From contig JAIVFH010000171.1 of NCBI GenBank assembly GCA_025765595.1, forward strand, positions 1-58,076: a stretch of 58,076 bases of DNA, given 5' to 3'. A program made the position numbers and the translations under genes. The DNA comes from Obelidium mucronatum (Eukaryota; Chytridiomycota; Chytridiomycetes; Chytridiales; Chytriomycetaceae). A model generated the notes under the pieces. That model was not told the DNA's origin, ran no database searches, and saw only the letters and a list, made by a program, of their open reading frames with translations. Positions 1 to 11,800 of the stretch are shown one piece after another; position 1 is the first letter of the stretch; every line of letters begins with the position of its first letter.

Positions 1-583
1 AAGAATTCGACACAGTCTACTTCAACAACCTGCTCTCGATCCCCGTGTTGGTGGTTTCCTCTCTTCTTTTTGAAGGAGGTGCGTTTGCGGATAGTTATGC
101 GAGATTTGTTGTTCCTGGGGAAGAGAGTGGGGATTTGTTTTGGTTGATTGTGGCGATTGGTGTTAGTAGTGTGAGTGCGTTTGCTATTTCGTATGGTGGG
201 TCTTGGTGTGTGAGAGTCACGTCTTCTACGACATATAGGTTTGTTTTTCATAATCAATTCGTTTTTTTTTGTATGTTTTAATTTATTTTGGAATTCATTG
301 TATTTTTTCTTTCTTTAGTATGGTTGGTGCTCTCAACAAGCTTCCAATTTCAATCTCTGGAATGATCTTTTTCGCTGACCCAGTCACATTTGGTTCTGTA
401 TCCGGTGTTATTATTGCCTTCTTTGGAGGAATCGTGTATGCATATGCAAAGAGTAAGCAGGCGTTGCAGAACCAAGGACGGTTGCCTGTTCCGGTGACTG
501 ATCCAAGTTTGAACAAACATGGATTGCCGGGTGACGGTGCCGGCAATGGGTTGCCGATTTATGATGCCTCTGACAAGAAGTAG
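1..583 (+). CDS. VRG4: GDP-mannose transporter, 3' part (Vrg4/GMT family)
   Basis: Golgi antiporter bringing GDP-mannose into the lumen for protein and lipid mannosylation. The gene is cut by the window start: the frame is open from base 3, with exons <3..238 and 319..583 and an 80-bp GT-AG intron (239..318). Joining them restores the family signature TSSTTYSMVGALNKLP, typical of fungal Vrg4 proteins, followed by the last membrane segments (SGMIFFADPVTF...GGIVYAYAKSK) and a hydrophilic tail. About 166 residues are visible, the last half of a usual ~330-aa protein. It runs toward TACC (convergent, 144 bp apart). A second copy lies at 45701..49015 with an intron at the same codon position. Family assignment is firm; specificity for GDP-mannose is inferred from the signature. 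Confidence 0.92.
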
Positions 584-727
584 AAGATTTGAGGAAGAAA
601 ATGAACTGACTTACAATATTGACTTTTGTGTTTTTAAAAAAAACATTTAAGAAAACCCGCCCACAACTACAACAAAAAAAATACAAAAGCGTTCCAATTA
701 TATAACAGTTCAAATATAAATTATACT

Positions 728-3013
728 TCAAGATCGTCCTTCAATCTGAATAAGGGAGAGAGGTGCTCAGCATGAAAATTAAAACGATAGCAAAAAAAAA
801 AAAAAAAAAAATACCACAAACCTGCATCAACAAATCATCACAGATTTTCGTCAATTCCGCATTTTCTTGAGTTTTGGTATCCACAGTTCGCTCAAGCGCT
901 TGCGCATGCAACTCAACGCGAGTAATTTTCACTTTCAAAGCAGCAATCTCTTTTTCAAATGCGGCTCTGACGCGAGCGATTTCCACGTTGGCGCTGTTTA
1001 ATTTTGTAGAGAATGTTTGTCAGTGTAACGATAGATGGCCCCCATCACTGAAAACCAACATTCAAAAAAAAAAAAAAAAAAATGAAAAGTCACCTTTCCA
1101 GCTTTTCTTCAGCATGTAATTTTAACGCCTCATACCGCTGCTCCCCTTTCCTTCCTTCCTCCAACGCTTCTTCTCTTGCCTTCACGAGTTTCAACGAGGC
1201 TTCTCGTTCATCCTCCAAATCAAATCGTAATTGCCTGTGCCGCGCCAATAAATCAGAATGCTCCTTTTTGAGATTGTCATGTGATGTTGTAGTTTCCGCA
1301 ACTGTTGCCCGCAGAGTTTGAAGTTCCAACGAGGTTTGGGCATCGTCTTGTTCCTTCTTGGCTAGGGAAAAGAATGCAGAGACAGATTTTTAAGAGACAA
1401 AAAAGTGGCTTTCGAAAGTTGAAAGTATACCAATAAGCTCCTTCATGAATTGTTCCCATTCCTGCAGAGTTTTCTCCATTCTCTTTTTTGATGCTTCAGA
1501 ATCGATTCGACGGGCATCCAAGTCCTGAATCTCAAGTTGAAGAAGCTCAAACTCTTTTTCAAACTTTTTTTTTGGAGAGCCAAGAAATATTAATCGTTTT
1601 CTGTCAAATCAAAGTCACTTTAACAACGTTTTTTTTACCTTCATGGTTAGTTCATTGCGAACAATAGATACATCGCGTTCTGAATACTTTGGTACACTGT
1701 TGGGGGTGCTGAATACGCTGTGGAGTTCGTACATTGCTGCTGTTGGTGCACTCTTTGTTCCTGGTCCATTCGCATTTCCTCCATTCATACTTTCAGTAGT
1801 GGCTGTACTATTTGATCGTCGATTCATCATTCCACTACTATATCTAGATAAACCAGCTGTTGGAGTGGATGCCGGGTTATAGTGGCTGTTTAAGGACGTG
1901 GCAGAGTTGACGGGGGAGTTGAAGCTGACAAGTGGTTCATGGCTTTGATTCTGTATTTGTTGCTGTTGTTGTTGTTGTTGATGTTGCTGCTGCTGGTGTT
2001 GACGTTTGCCAAGTGGTGTCCCGCCCCGCGGGAGTGAGAGAATAGGTGGGTACTTGATGGCAGGAGAGTCTGCTCGGGAAAGGGCGGCATATGATGTCAC
2101 GCCTCCTTTTTGGTGCGGTCGTGGCGTGGCAGAAGTAGAAAACAACGGTGAAAACGCGTTTGCTTCCCGTAAAGAGTCTTCACATGTGTTGGAGGGTGAA
2201 GTGACCAGAAATGGCGACTCTCCAGAACTGGCAGAATTGAATTGCATCTCCGAATCAAATGAAGAGCGCGGCATCTCCGATGCAAATATATCAGGCGTTA
2301 AATCAGGCGCCGGTTGGGCCTGTTGTGGGAGAGACTCTTCAGTCAGGTCTGTGCAGAAAGACGACGTCGGCGATCCCCGCGGAGAAAAGAATTCGTCCTT
2401 AGTAATGACGGATGGCGAGCGCGGGGCGGCTTTTGTTGGCAATTCGTGGCGTTCAGCGGCGGGCGGGATTTGCGGCGACGCGTCTTTTTCGGCGTCTTCT
2501 TTTTTCGGCGCCGCGACGCCGACGCCGACGCCGAATTCGAAGCCGAAGCCGATGCTCGAATGCGGCCGCCCGGCGTCGCCTTCGAACGCCGGCGCCGCGT
2601 GCAGCGCCGAGTGCGCGCGCCGCAGCGTTTTGTTCGCCGCGAGACGCGCGGACGCCTTTCGCATCGAAGAAGGAAAAATAATCGGATGAGTCACGTCTTG
2701 GCCTTCGCCGTAAAACAAAACACAAAAGACGCACCTCGCTCTCCGCCTTCATAAACACCTGCCGCAGCGGACTCTTGGGCGACCCTGCCACAGCGGACGC
2801 CACAGTGACGGACCACGGAAAGACGCGGTTCCAGAAGGGACTCGACGGGGTTGGATTCGGATTCGGATGAAGGTTCTGGGACTGATTAAGGTTAAGATTC
2901 TGGGACTGGGACTGGGACTGTGTTTCGTCGGTCGAAGCATTCGCGGCACTCAGCGCTTCGAGAAGCCGCGGCTTCGTTGGCGTCTGCGGGCGGCCAAACG
3001 CGAAGCGGTCCAT
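728..3013 (-). CDS. TACC: TACC-domain coiled-coil protein
   Basis: Six exons: 3013..2735, 2655..1639, 1563..1431, 1361..1094, 993..822, 745..728; introns 69-100 bp, all GT-AG; 628 aa. The C-terminal ~210 residues form a coiled coil that reads like the TACC domain, with EQRYEALKLHAEEKLE, ANVEIARVRAAFEKEIAAL and the terminal NAELTKICDDLL close to animal TACC3. TACC proteins recruit XMAP215/ch-TOG microtubule polymerases to spindle poles and microtubule ends (known for the family). The N-terminal ~400 residues are low complexity: a Gln/Asn-rich repeat in exon 1, Gly/Val and basic stretches, Ser/Pro-rich sequence and a polyQ run (plus-strand ~1957-1999). The start ATG lies 180 bp downstream of the SCP1 stop codon, so its promoter must overlap the SCP1 3' region. 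This is the full parent of four truncated copies in units 2-5. The call is very likely right; exact small-exon borders are manual. Confidence 0.93.
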
Positions 3014-3193
3014 TGGCGTTGTTTTGTCTCAGAGAGAGTTTTTACTTTTTTGTGTTTTCTTTGGCCAAGCAGTGCAAACGGAATACTGAATACTGAACAA
3101 TACGCTTTACTATAGCAACTAATATAACTAATATCTGAAGTCAAATAAAGAAAGAGAAAAGGAACAGCAATCCACTGACACGCGCTCGTGAAC

Positions 3194-6100
3194 TCAAACA
3201 AAGAAAGAGAACAAGAACAGCAATCCACTGACACGTGCTTGCACGGATATACTGCCTGATCCCATAACAAAGAGGTTGTTTTTGCCCACAACTGGCGTTT
3301 GCGACACTGAAACTGCTGGGGTCACAGCATCTGGTTTCACTGGTTGAACATTGACAGATCCAGCGGCTGTCTGAACGTTCGAAAAGTTGTTGCCCACGGA
3401 AGAACTGCCAACTCCTGCATTGGATCCAGACACCGCAGCACTGCCACCATTCGCACTCGACTCAACAACCTGAGATCCACTAGTGACTTTGATGATCACA
3501 TCGCTCTGAATAACTTCAGAAGCAACAATGGAAGGAACAGAAATCGGAACGGCGTTCTTGGATCCTTGATTACACAACTGCGCGACCTGTTCAGATCCAT
3601 TCACAATACAAGCGTACACCTGCTGCTGATTTGGTTGGACAGTGGTGGCCCCAATCAAGGGCGTCGAAACTTCTCCTTGCTTGCATTCTTGGCGAATGCT
3701 GTTGGAGTTGTTGACGACACAGAGGAAGCACGTGGATCCTGTTCCGCAGTTGATTGTGAAGGATGGCGCGGTTGGTGTAACGGCGGTGGTTGCAGGAGTG
3801 GCGATGGCGGTGGATGCGAGAGTCGTGGAAGAAGTGGAGCTGGAACTATTTGCAGTGGTCGAAACTGAAGTGCCAGTTGAAGCAGTCGATGTGGCAGATG
3901 TAGCTGTTGACAGCTCAGTTGGAGCAGTCGATGTCGCAGATGAAATGGTCGACGAAGCCGTTGTGCTGGAAGTGGCGGTGGCAGTAGTAGTCGACGCGGT
4001 CAAAACCGTGGATGCAGTAGTGGTACTCGTCGTCGAGGTTGGAACAGGACACTTGTTGTTCAAACACGTCACTCCGCCGCTACACTGTCCACAAGAGATC
4101 TCTCCATCGCATCCATCACTCACGGTCCCACAGTTCAACCCACTCGCACACGTCTTCAACGGCCACCCGGATCCAGGAAACTGTTTGGCGCTCAACGAGA
4201 TTGCTTTCTGGTGGTTTGAAACAGCACCGCCAAGACATTTGCCAAAGAGATCGAGAGTTCCTTGACAGAACGAGTATTGAACAAGTGCCTCGACTTTGCA
4301 GGACGGGAAGGTGAAGGATGGAATCGCGAATGAGACGGATTGGGCACGCTTGTTGTTGCTGCGACGCGCTGCAGGCTTGCCCGCGACAATCGTTGCATCT
4401 ACAAATGTCTTTCCTCCGTCAAGAGAAAGGGAGAGCGACGTAATGGAGCCTGAATTGCCAGTCCACGTGAAGGTCAGGATTTTGGTTTCGGCCGAGTAGG
4501 ATGCCGCGACTGGGACTGGCAGCGTGGCCTGGATACAGTGGGTCTGAATGGTTTCGACCTTGTTTTGGGAGCCAAAAAAAGAATGGCAGTTAAAATACAG
4601 AGCGCTCCAGGAATCAACGGAAATAATACTCACAAAAGTAGTAACGCGGTCAATGTTGGTGGTTGACGACTGGCACGCTGACGTCGCGCAAGACTTGTAT
4701 CCATTCAAGTTCATGATACTGCCACAGACGGCAGTGAGATTTGCAGCGGAAGTCGCCGTTTGAAGATCAGACAAAGAGCGAATCTAAGAAAGTGCGTGTT
4801 AAAAAAAACTCCCCCGACAGATTTGTGGAGAGTTGGTCTCTTACGTTGGTCAAACAGGATGCAGCACACGTTGGCGACAAATTAATGACATCAGCGACGA
4901 GAAGCGAAACGTAATCCGAATCTTTCAGCGGCGTTCCACACGTATTTGGCTTGAAGGCGCCACAGACTTGACCTGGAATCGAACAAGTGGCAAGCTGAAC
5001 AGATCCCCCGCATCCATCGTCGACATAACCGCAGTTCATGCTCGCATCCGGATATTTCGTGGTGGGGATACATTGGGCCTTGCAATCGCCATTCACGAGA
5101 GTCTGGCCGTTGGGACATGAACACGGAATTGTAGACCCACATCCGTTAGACGCCATGAACATGCGACCTTCGTTGAAGCCAAAGGAGGAACAAGTCTTTG
5201 GAATGCAGCAAGGTGCACAGTTGAGAGTACGCCCGCAACCATCATCGATGGCTCCACATTTTCCAGAACAGGTTTGGGAAGGAATACAACAACTACCTAA
5301 AGGTTGAGCAATTCCATTGATTGACGCAGCGCAAACAGCGTTAGGATCCGAGCAAGTGCATTCAGACACACTAATTCCGGAGGAAGTATCACATACAGGG
5401 TTACCACACCGGAGAGGGACGTAGTACAATGAAGGTTCTCCCCGCTTCGATTTCAAATCACGTTGACCGCCGCTTTGGCCGCTAGAACTCAGAGGATATA
5501 TCGCAATCTCTTCTTTGGAAAAAAATTGTATCACCGTGGAAGTAGTTTTCGGGAAAAGTGCTTTGACGGCGTCTGCGGGTTCTGCGGAAGGACACTCTTT
5601 GGAAGTCCTGAACTTGATTGAAAAGTCTGTTCTGTCGAACTTGAAGTGCTTGCCGCATGATGTTGAAGGAAGCGGTGTTCCGTCGTTTGTATATCCAAAG
5701 AGACCATATGTTGTAGACAAGGGTACACTTTCGGGGGAACCAACTGCGACAAAGTCGTAGTCAAGGGTACAGGTCTGGGAATCTTTGGAGACAGTAATTG
5801 TATAGCGATCGAGAGTATCGTGCACCTTGACAGAAGCTGGAACGGTGCCGTACATTGCGTCGAATGGGTCTGTGAATAGGGGACACCAGCGATCTTCGAT
5901 TGCGGTAGTCCACGAGAGATCGCCCTGGTCATTAACGTCAAGTTTCAGAGCAGACAAGCAGCGATATTCAAAAGCAGGATTGATGGCAATGCCACAGATT
6001 GGAGAGCTGGGATTCAATTGGTATAAACCAGCTGGTCCCCTGACATCTTTCTCAATGTACTGCATATAGCAAATGTTGGGACCCGGTGGGAGTTTAAAAG

Positions 6101-6359
6101 TAATATAGCCAGTAGACACCTTAGTTTTTTTCAAATAGGCAGGAAACGGGTCTGTGCATCCTTCAGAGAAATCAGGGGTAGCCTTGTTTCCGTCGGCAGT
6201 AAAGGACTTTTGGCAGTCAGGCAAGACTGGAGCCAGCACTTCGCCCAGAAGAGAAACGCATTTAATGCCTCCGCCACGCAGGCTGTAGGTTCCTGCCGGT
6301 AAGTTTACGGACACAGCAAGGCTTGGCAAGAGGGACAAGAGAAGCAAGAGTAGCAACAT
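3194..6359 (-). CDS. SCP1: secreted Cys-rich, Ser/Thr-rich surface protein, copy 1
   Basis: Exons 6359..4845, 4783..4634, 4558..3194 (introns 61 and 75 bp); 1009 aa. I do not recognise the family. Visible parts: a Leu-rich signal peptide (MLLLLLLLSLLPSLAVS); an N-terminal Cys-containing domain beginning LPAGTYSLRGGGIKC (to ~residue 330); Cys-rich modules of the pattern CGxxxDGCGxxxxC (~335-480); the 50-residue exon 2; a domain with GNSGSITSLSLSLDGGKTF and a dibasic stretch RRSNNKRAQS; another CGTVSDGCDG module; a ~90-residue Ser/Thr stalk (~729-820); a Cys module ending GTGSTCFLCVV; a Ser/Gly/Val tail; and a short hydrophobic C-terminus (GLLFLFSFFV) after small residues, suggesting a GPI signal. 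The second intron differs in length and frame between copies while flanking coding sequence is kept, which supports the splice call. Likely cell-surface or wall protein; function unknown. Confidence 0.85.
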
Positions 6360-6406
6360 TTGGAGTTTTTTTTTCTTCTTTCGTTTAGATGTTAGACTCT
6401 CCCGTG

Positions 6407-6412
6407 TTTATA
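6407..6412 (-). promoter_or_regulatory. TATA-like box upstream of SCP1
   Basis: TATAAA on the minus strand, ending 47 bases before the SCP1 ATG, inside the motif ACGTATAAACACGGGAGAG that is retained at nearly the same distance in all five units. Between it and the ATG is an A-rich leader. Inferred from position and conservation. Confidence 0.5.
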
Positions 6413-6704
6413 CGTATTCTAAATGAAAAGATTTTTTTGTGGTGTGTCTGACATTGGTGAAACAGACAATTCCAAGAACCCTTGTTTGTGAGAGTACGTT
6501 GAGCACCCACAGCGCTGGATGTTGATGTGCTTAAATTGGATGAAAGAAACACATGTTTTGTTTTCAGTGTCTCTTGATTCGCTCTCAACGAAAGCCCTTT
6601 AGTGACTGAAAAAGAATTTTTTGGTGCGTCTGACAGACAATTAAATGATTACATCTTACTAATCGTTCCGTCACTTCCTCATCTTTATTTCTAATATTTG
6701 TGTC

Positions 6705-6890
6705 TCAACACAAACACTCAAAATAAACAGTGTTGTGAAAATTATAAATAGCAAACGAGAGAAGCAACGCTGCTAAATCCCCGCAGGCAAATCCTCTCCC
6801 GAGCAAGGAATAAGTGAGCTGCGCTGCGTGCGCACAAGATGCGAAAACTAAAGCTGTGAGTAAGAGCATAAAATTGGTGGCAGATATCAT
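6705..6890 (-). CDS. Small secreted peptide ORF, unit 1
   Basis: 61-aa ORF with a clear signal peptide (MISATNFMLLLTALVFASC, then AHAAQ) and a ~37-residue mature part LTYSLLGRGFACGDL...ECLC. The motif TYSL-GxGxxC resembles the start of mature SCP (GTYSLRGGGIKC), so it may be a truncated SCP paralogue or the remains of one. It is kept open in all five units, 345 bp upstream of the SCP ATG and on the same strand. The 345-bp gap (6360..6704) holds the SCP TATA motif and leader and no other ORF. It could also be a first exon of an unrecognised gene. Confidence 0.45.
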   Translation of the reverse strand: MISATNFMLLLTALVFASCAHAAQLTYSLLGRGFACGDLAALLLSFAIYNFHNTVYFECLC

Positions 6891-6936
6891 TTTGTTGCCA
6901 ACTGGGCTGCTTTTGTTGTTTTTTTAATCAATGTGG

Positions 6937-7164
6937 CTAACATGCTGCTTGGGAAAAATTCATTTCGTGTGGCTGACACACATAGTCTCTATTTCTCACC
7001 ACGCAATGACTGGAATGCCGGTATGGAAGATAAGCAGCGGCCACCCCATTTACATGCTCAGAAGCGGACGCGTATTTCTGCCAATTTGATATTTGGACTC
7101 CGACCAACAACTTGATGCAGAATTCCCCGTAGGAAATCAGCAAACTCAGCAACCAGAGTCGCAT
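6937..7164 (-). CDS. Small ORF with signal-like N-terminus, unit 1
   Basis: 75-aa ORF from ATG, start MRLWLLSLLISYGEF, then a hydrophilic part with several Cys (SSHCVVRN, YVCQPH). The frame stays open upstream of this ATG but without another ATG. Homologous ORFs occur in units 3, 4 and 5; unit 2 is broken. Function unknown; it may be a remnant exon. Confidence 0.35.
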   Translation of the reverse strand: MRLWLLSLLISYGEFCIKLLVGVQISNWQKYASASEHVNGVAAAYLPYRHSSHCVVRNRDYVCQPHEMNFSQAAC

Positions 7165-7227
7165 TTTTGTTGTTGTGAATGTGCCCTCTCGGCGCTTTTC
7201 GGAACCATTGAACTTACGAAATGACAA

Positions 7228-8050
7228 AAATTAGTAATTCATTTGAGTGCGAAAGGCGTGGACTAGAACCTCCGGATCCAATCTCGGCCCTTAACCAGCA
7301 TCAGTTTCGACGTAAAAGAGGTGGGCATTGGAATGACGGAGAGATAGGGAGTGGAGCAAGACGTGGTGCACCGTTGCCAGTTGTGGTAATCCCATACCAC
7401 CATTACTAATACACCTATACTTATTGCCCCATTATTCATGTAACCATTACCAGTATTATTTGTATTTATTCAGTATTACTTTACGATACTCAGCGCCGAC
7501 AGCCGCGCGCACGCCGCCTCGAGCAGCCGCCGGTCTTCGCGCGGACAAGACTCCTTTGCGTGTGTTACTACAAAGTGATTCGATTCGATTTCATCCACAT
7601 CAATCGACTCTCGTACGCCCCCGATGCGAGCACCGGGTGCGGCACGTCACGCGGTCGCGGGCCAGCCGGTCCCGAGTGGGAGTTTTTGATCAGTCGCTGC
7701 ATTTTTTTATTTCATTTCTTTGTTCTGTTTACTCAAAGAAAAGAAAGAACATCATTCATCCTCCTCCTTCTCGGGAAAGGGAACTCCAAACAAGTGGTCG
7801 TCCTTCTGGTACGAATGCTTGATTTCAACATTGCCGCCAGTGAATTTAGACTGCGATCCTGGCTCAACCAAGACGCTCAAACACTCCTGGGATTGGAGAC
7901 TTCGAAGATGGAAGTTTGGAGATGGACATTACAGAAGAAAAAGCTCCTGTGTGGTCTGCTGAGAGCCGCAATCAGTCGTGACGTTTTGTTTGAAAGAAGA
8001 TTGAATGAAATTCAAACAGAGTATCCACTCCTAATTTACCTTTATCGATA
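7228..8050. other. Inter-gene spacer of unit 1 with a decayed gene fragment
   Basis: No complete gene seen. A minus-strand stretch at about 7745..7850 encodes a short C-terminal-looking frame, QSKFTGGNVEIKHSY then DDHLFGVPFPEKEEDE and stop, that is also kept in units 2 and 5; upstream of it the frame is broken by a stop. A GC-rich patch lies near 7495..7680. The rest is AT-rich and unassigned. Confidence 0.5.
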
Positions 8051-8644
8051 TCACATCACACCACAGGATGATTCGATTGACAATCGGTTCAACAAGTAAC
8101 TTAACCGACTTACTAAGGCTTTTGTTGGCAGTTCGTGGCGTTCAGCGGCGGGTGGAATTTGCGGCGACGCGTCTTTTTCGGCGTCGTCTTTTTCGGCGTC
8201 TTTTTTCGGCGCCGCGTGCAGCGCCGAGTGCGCGCGCCGCAGCGTTTTGTGCGCCGCGAGACGCTTTTGCATCGAAGAAGGAAAAAGAATAAAAAGAGTC
8301 GAAAGAAGAATGAGTCACGTCTTGCCACTTGGCCTTCGCCGTAAAACAAAACACAAAAGACGCACCTCGCTCTCCGCCTTCATAAACACCTGCCGCAGCG
8401 GACTCTTGGGCGACCCTGCCACAGCGGACGCCACAGTGACGGACCACGGAAAGACGCGGTTCCAGAAGGGACTCGACGGGGTTGGATTTGGATTCTGATT
8501 AAGGTTCTGGGACTGATTAAGGTTAAGGTTCTGGGACTGGGACTGGGACTGTGTTTCGTCGGTCGAAGAATTCGCGGCACTCAGCGCTTCGAGAAGCCGC
8601 GGCTTCGTTGGCGTCTGCGGGCGGCCAAACGCGAAGCGGTCCAT
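8051..8644 (-). pseudogene. Truncated TACC copy, unit 2
   Basis: Exons 8644..8366 and 8263..8051 (intron 102 bp) would encode 163 aa: the TACC N-terminus starting MDRFAFGRPQTPTKP, then exon 2 up to ERHELPTKA, after which the unit junction adds LVSRLSYLLNRLSIESSCGVM and a stop. The whole coiled-coil TACC domain is missing. The copy also lacks a ~30-residue segment present in the parent exon 2. Start codon, splice sites and frame are intact, so a short protein could still be made. It lies 171 bp downstream of the SCP2 stop codon. Confidence 0.88.
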
Positions 8645-8815
8645 TGGCGTTGTTTTGTCTCAGAGAGAGTTTTTACTTTTTTGTGTTTTCTTTGGCCAAG
8701 CAGTGCAAACGGAATACTGAATACTGAACAATACGCTTTACTATAGCAACTAATATCTGAATTCAAATAAAGAAAGAAAAAAGGAACAGCAATCCACTGA
8801 TACGCGCTCGTGAAC

Positions 8816-11800
8816 TCAAACAAAGAAAGAGAAGAGGAACAGCAATCCACTGACACGTGCTTGCACAGTCTTACTGCCTGATCCCATAACAAAGAGGTTG
8901 TTTTTGCCCACAACTGGCACTTGCGAAACTGAAACTGCTGGGGTCACAGCATCTGGCTTCACTGGCTGAACATTAACTGATCCAGCGGCTGTCGGACCAT
9001 TCGAAAAGTTGTTGCCCACGGAAGAACTGCCAACTCCTGCATTGGATCCAGACACCGCAGCAGTGCCAGCATTTGCACTCGATTCAACAACCTGAGATCC
9101 ACCAGAGACTTTGCTGATCACATCGCTCTGGACAACTTCAGAAGCAACAATGGCAGGAACAGAAATCGGAACGGCGTTCTTGGATCCTTGATTACACAGC
9201 TGAGCGACTTGTTCAGATCCATTCACAATACACGCGTACACCTGCTGTTGATTTGGTTGGACAGTGGTTGCCCCAATCAAGGGCGTCGAAACTTCTCCTT
9301 GCTTGCATTCTTGGCGGATGTTGTTGGAGTTGTTGACGACACAGAGGAAGCACGTGGATCCTGTTCCGCAGTTGATTGTGAAGGATGACGCGGTTGGTGT
9401 GGCGGCGGTGGTTGCAGGAGTGGCGATGGCGGTGGTGGAAGAGGAATTGGAAGAAGTGGAGCTGGAACTATTTGCAGTGGTCGAAACTGAAGTGCCAGTT
9501 GAAACAGTCGATGTAGCAGATGTAGCAGTTGACAGCTCGGTGGAAGCAGTCGATGTAGCAGATGAAATGGTGGACGTAGCTGTTGTGCTGGAAGTGGCGA
9601 TGGAAGTAGTAATCGACGCGGTCAAAACCGTGGATGCAGTAGTGGTACTCGAAGTCAAGGTTGGAACAGGACACTTGTTGTTCAAACACGTCACTCCGCC
9701 GCTACAATCTCCACAAGAAATGACTCCATCGCATCCATCACTCACGGTCCCACAGTTCAACCCACTCGCACACGTCTTCAACGGCCACCCGGATCCAGGA
9801 AACTCTTTGGCGTTCAACGAGATTGCTTTTTGGTGGTTTGAAACAGCACCGCCAAGACATTTGCCAAAGATATCGAGAGTTCCTTGACAGAATGAGTATT
9901 GAACCAGTGCGTCCACTTTGCAGGACGGGAAGATGAAGGATGGGAGAGCGAATGAGACGGATTGGGCACGTTTGTTGTTGCTGCGACGAGCTGTAGGCTT
10001 GCCAGTGACGATGGTTGCTTCCAAGAACGTCTTTCCTCCGTCAAGAGAGACGGAGAGCGCCGTAATGGAGCCTGAATTGCCAGTCCACGTGAAGGTCAGG
10101 ATTTTGGTTTCGGCAGAATAGGATGCCGCGACTGGGACTGGCAGCGTGGCCTGGATACAGTGGGTCTGAATGGTTTCGACCTTGTTTGGGTAGCAAAAAA
10201 AGAATGGCAGTTAAAATACAGAGCGCTCCAGGAATTAACGGAAATAGTACTCACAAAAGTCGAAACGCGGTCAATGTTGGTGGTTGACGACTGGCAGGCT
10301 GATGTCGCGCAAGACTTGTATCCAGTCAAGTTCATGATACTGCCACAGACGGCAGTGAGATTTGCAGCGGAAGTCGCCGTTTGAAGATCAGTCAAAGAGC
10401 GAATCTAAGAAAGTGCGTGTTAAAAAAAACTCCCCCGACAGATTTGTGTAGAGTTGGTCTCTTACGTTGGTCAAACAGGATGCAGCACACGTTGGCGACA
10501 AATTAATGACATCCGCGACGAGAAGCGAAACGTAATCCGAATCTTTCAGCGGCGTTCCACACGTATTTGGCTTGAAGGCGCCACAGACTTGCCCAGGAAT
10601 AGAACAAGTGGCAAGCTGAACAGATCCCCCGCATCCATCGTCGACATAACCGCAGTTCATGCTCGCATCCGGATATTTCGTGGTGGGGATACATTGGGCC
10701 TTGCAATCGCCATTCACGAGAGTCTGGCCGTTGGGACATGAACACGGAATTGTAGACCCACATCCGTTAGACGCCATGAACATGCGACCTTCGTTGAACC
10801 CAAATGAAGAACAAGTCTTTGGAATGCAGCAAGGTGCACAGTTGAGAGTACGCCCGCAACCATCATCGATGGCTCCACATTTTCCAGAACAGGTTTGTGA
10901 AGGAATACAACAGCCACCAAAAGGTTTAGCATTTCCTTTGATTGACGCAGCGCAAACAGCGTTAGGATCTGAGCAAGAGCATTCAGACACACTTATTCCG
11001 GAGGAAGTATCACATACAGCGTCACCACACCGGAGAGGGGCGTAGAACAATGCATTATTTCCCTGACTCGACTTCAAATCACGTGCCCAGCGTCTTTGGC
11101 CGCCATGCGGATATATCACAATCTCTTCTTTGGATAAAAATTGTATCTGCGTGAAACTAGTGCTCGGGAAAAGTGCTTTGACGGCGGCTAAGGGTTCTGT
11201 GTAAAGACATTCTTTCGAAGTCCTGAACTTGATTGAAAAGTCTGTTCTGTCGAACTTGAAGTGCTTGCCGCATGATGTTGAAGGAAGCTGCTGTCCTCCG
11301 TAGGTTGCATATCCAAACAGACCATATGTTGTAGACAAGGGTACACTTTCGGGGGAACCAAGTGGGACAAAGTCGTAGTCAAGGGTGCAGCTCTGGGAAC
11401 CTTTGGAGACAGTAACTATATAGCGATCGAGAGTATTGTGCACCTTGACAGAAGCTGAATTGCTGCCGTACATTGCGTCGAATGGGTTTTGGTCTGGGCA
11501 CCAAGGATCTTTGATTCCGGTAGTCCACGAGGGTTCACCCAGGTTATTGTCATTAGCTTCAAGGTTCAGAACAGACAAGCAACGATATTCATAACTATTA
11601 AGGATGGAAATGTCACAGATTGGAGAGCCAGGCCACAATTGGTATGTACCCACTGGTCCCTTGATACTTTCACGAATGTACTGCATGGAGCAATAGTTGT
11701 TACCCCTGACGAAGAAGAAAGAAATATAACCCGGAGACACCTCAGTTAGTTCCAAATCGGCAGGAAACGGGTCTGTGCATCCTTCAGAGAAATCAGGGGT

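Noticed and set aside
2006..2754. Plus-strand ORFs of 146-227 codons over TACC
   Set aside because: They are antisense to a well-supported TACC exon, in GC-rich low-complexity DNA, with Arg/Ala-rich composition typical of shadow frames.
3642..4265. Plus-strand ORF of 207 codons opposite SCP1 (and equivalents in other units)
   Set aside because: It mirrors the Ser/Thr stalk, whose repeated codons give Val/Asp-rich antisense frames. No independent start context or domain is seen.
7490..7690. GC-rich patches in the spacers as rRNA or snRNA genes
   Set aside because: No conserved rRNA or snRNA motif or stable fold could be traced by eye, and the patches vary by indels between units.
10096..10395. 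Frame-shifted C-termini (for example RSKPFRPTVSRP) after SCP exon 2
   Set aside because: They arise from reading through the second intron; the GTGAGT donor and the AAG acceptor before GTCGAAACC are present in every copy.
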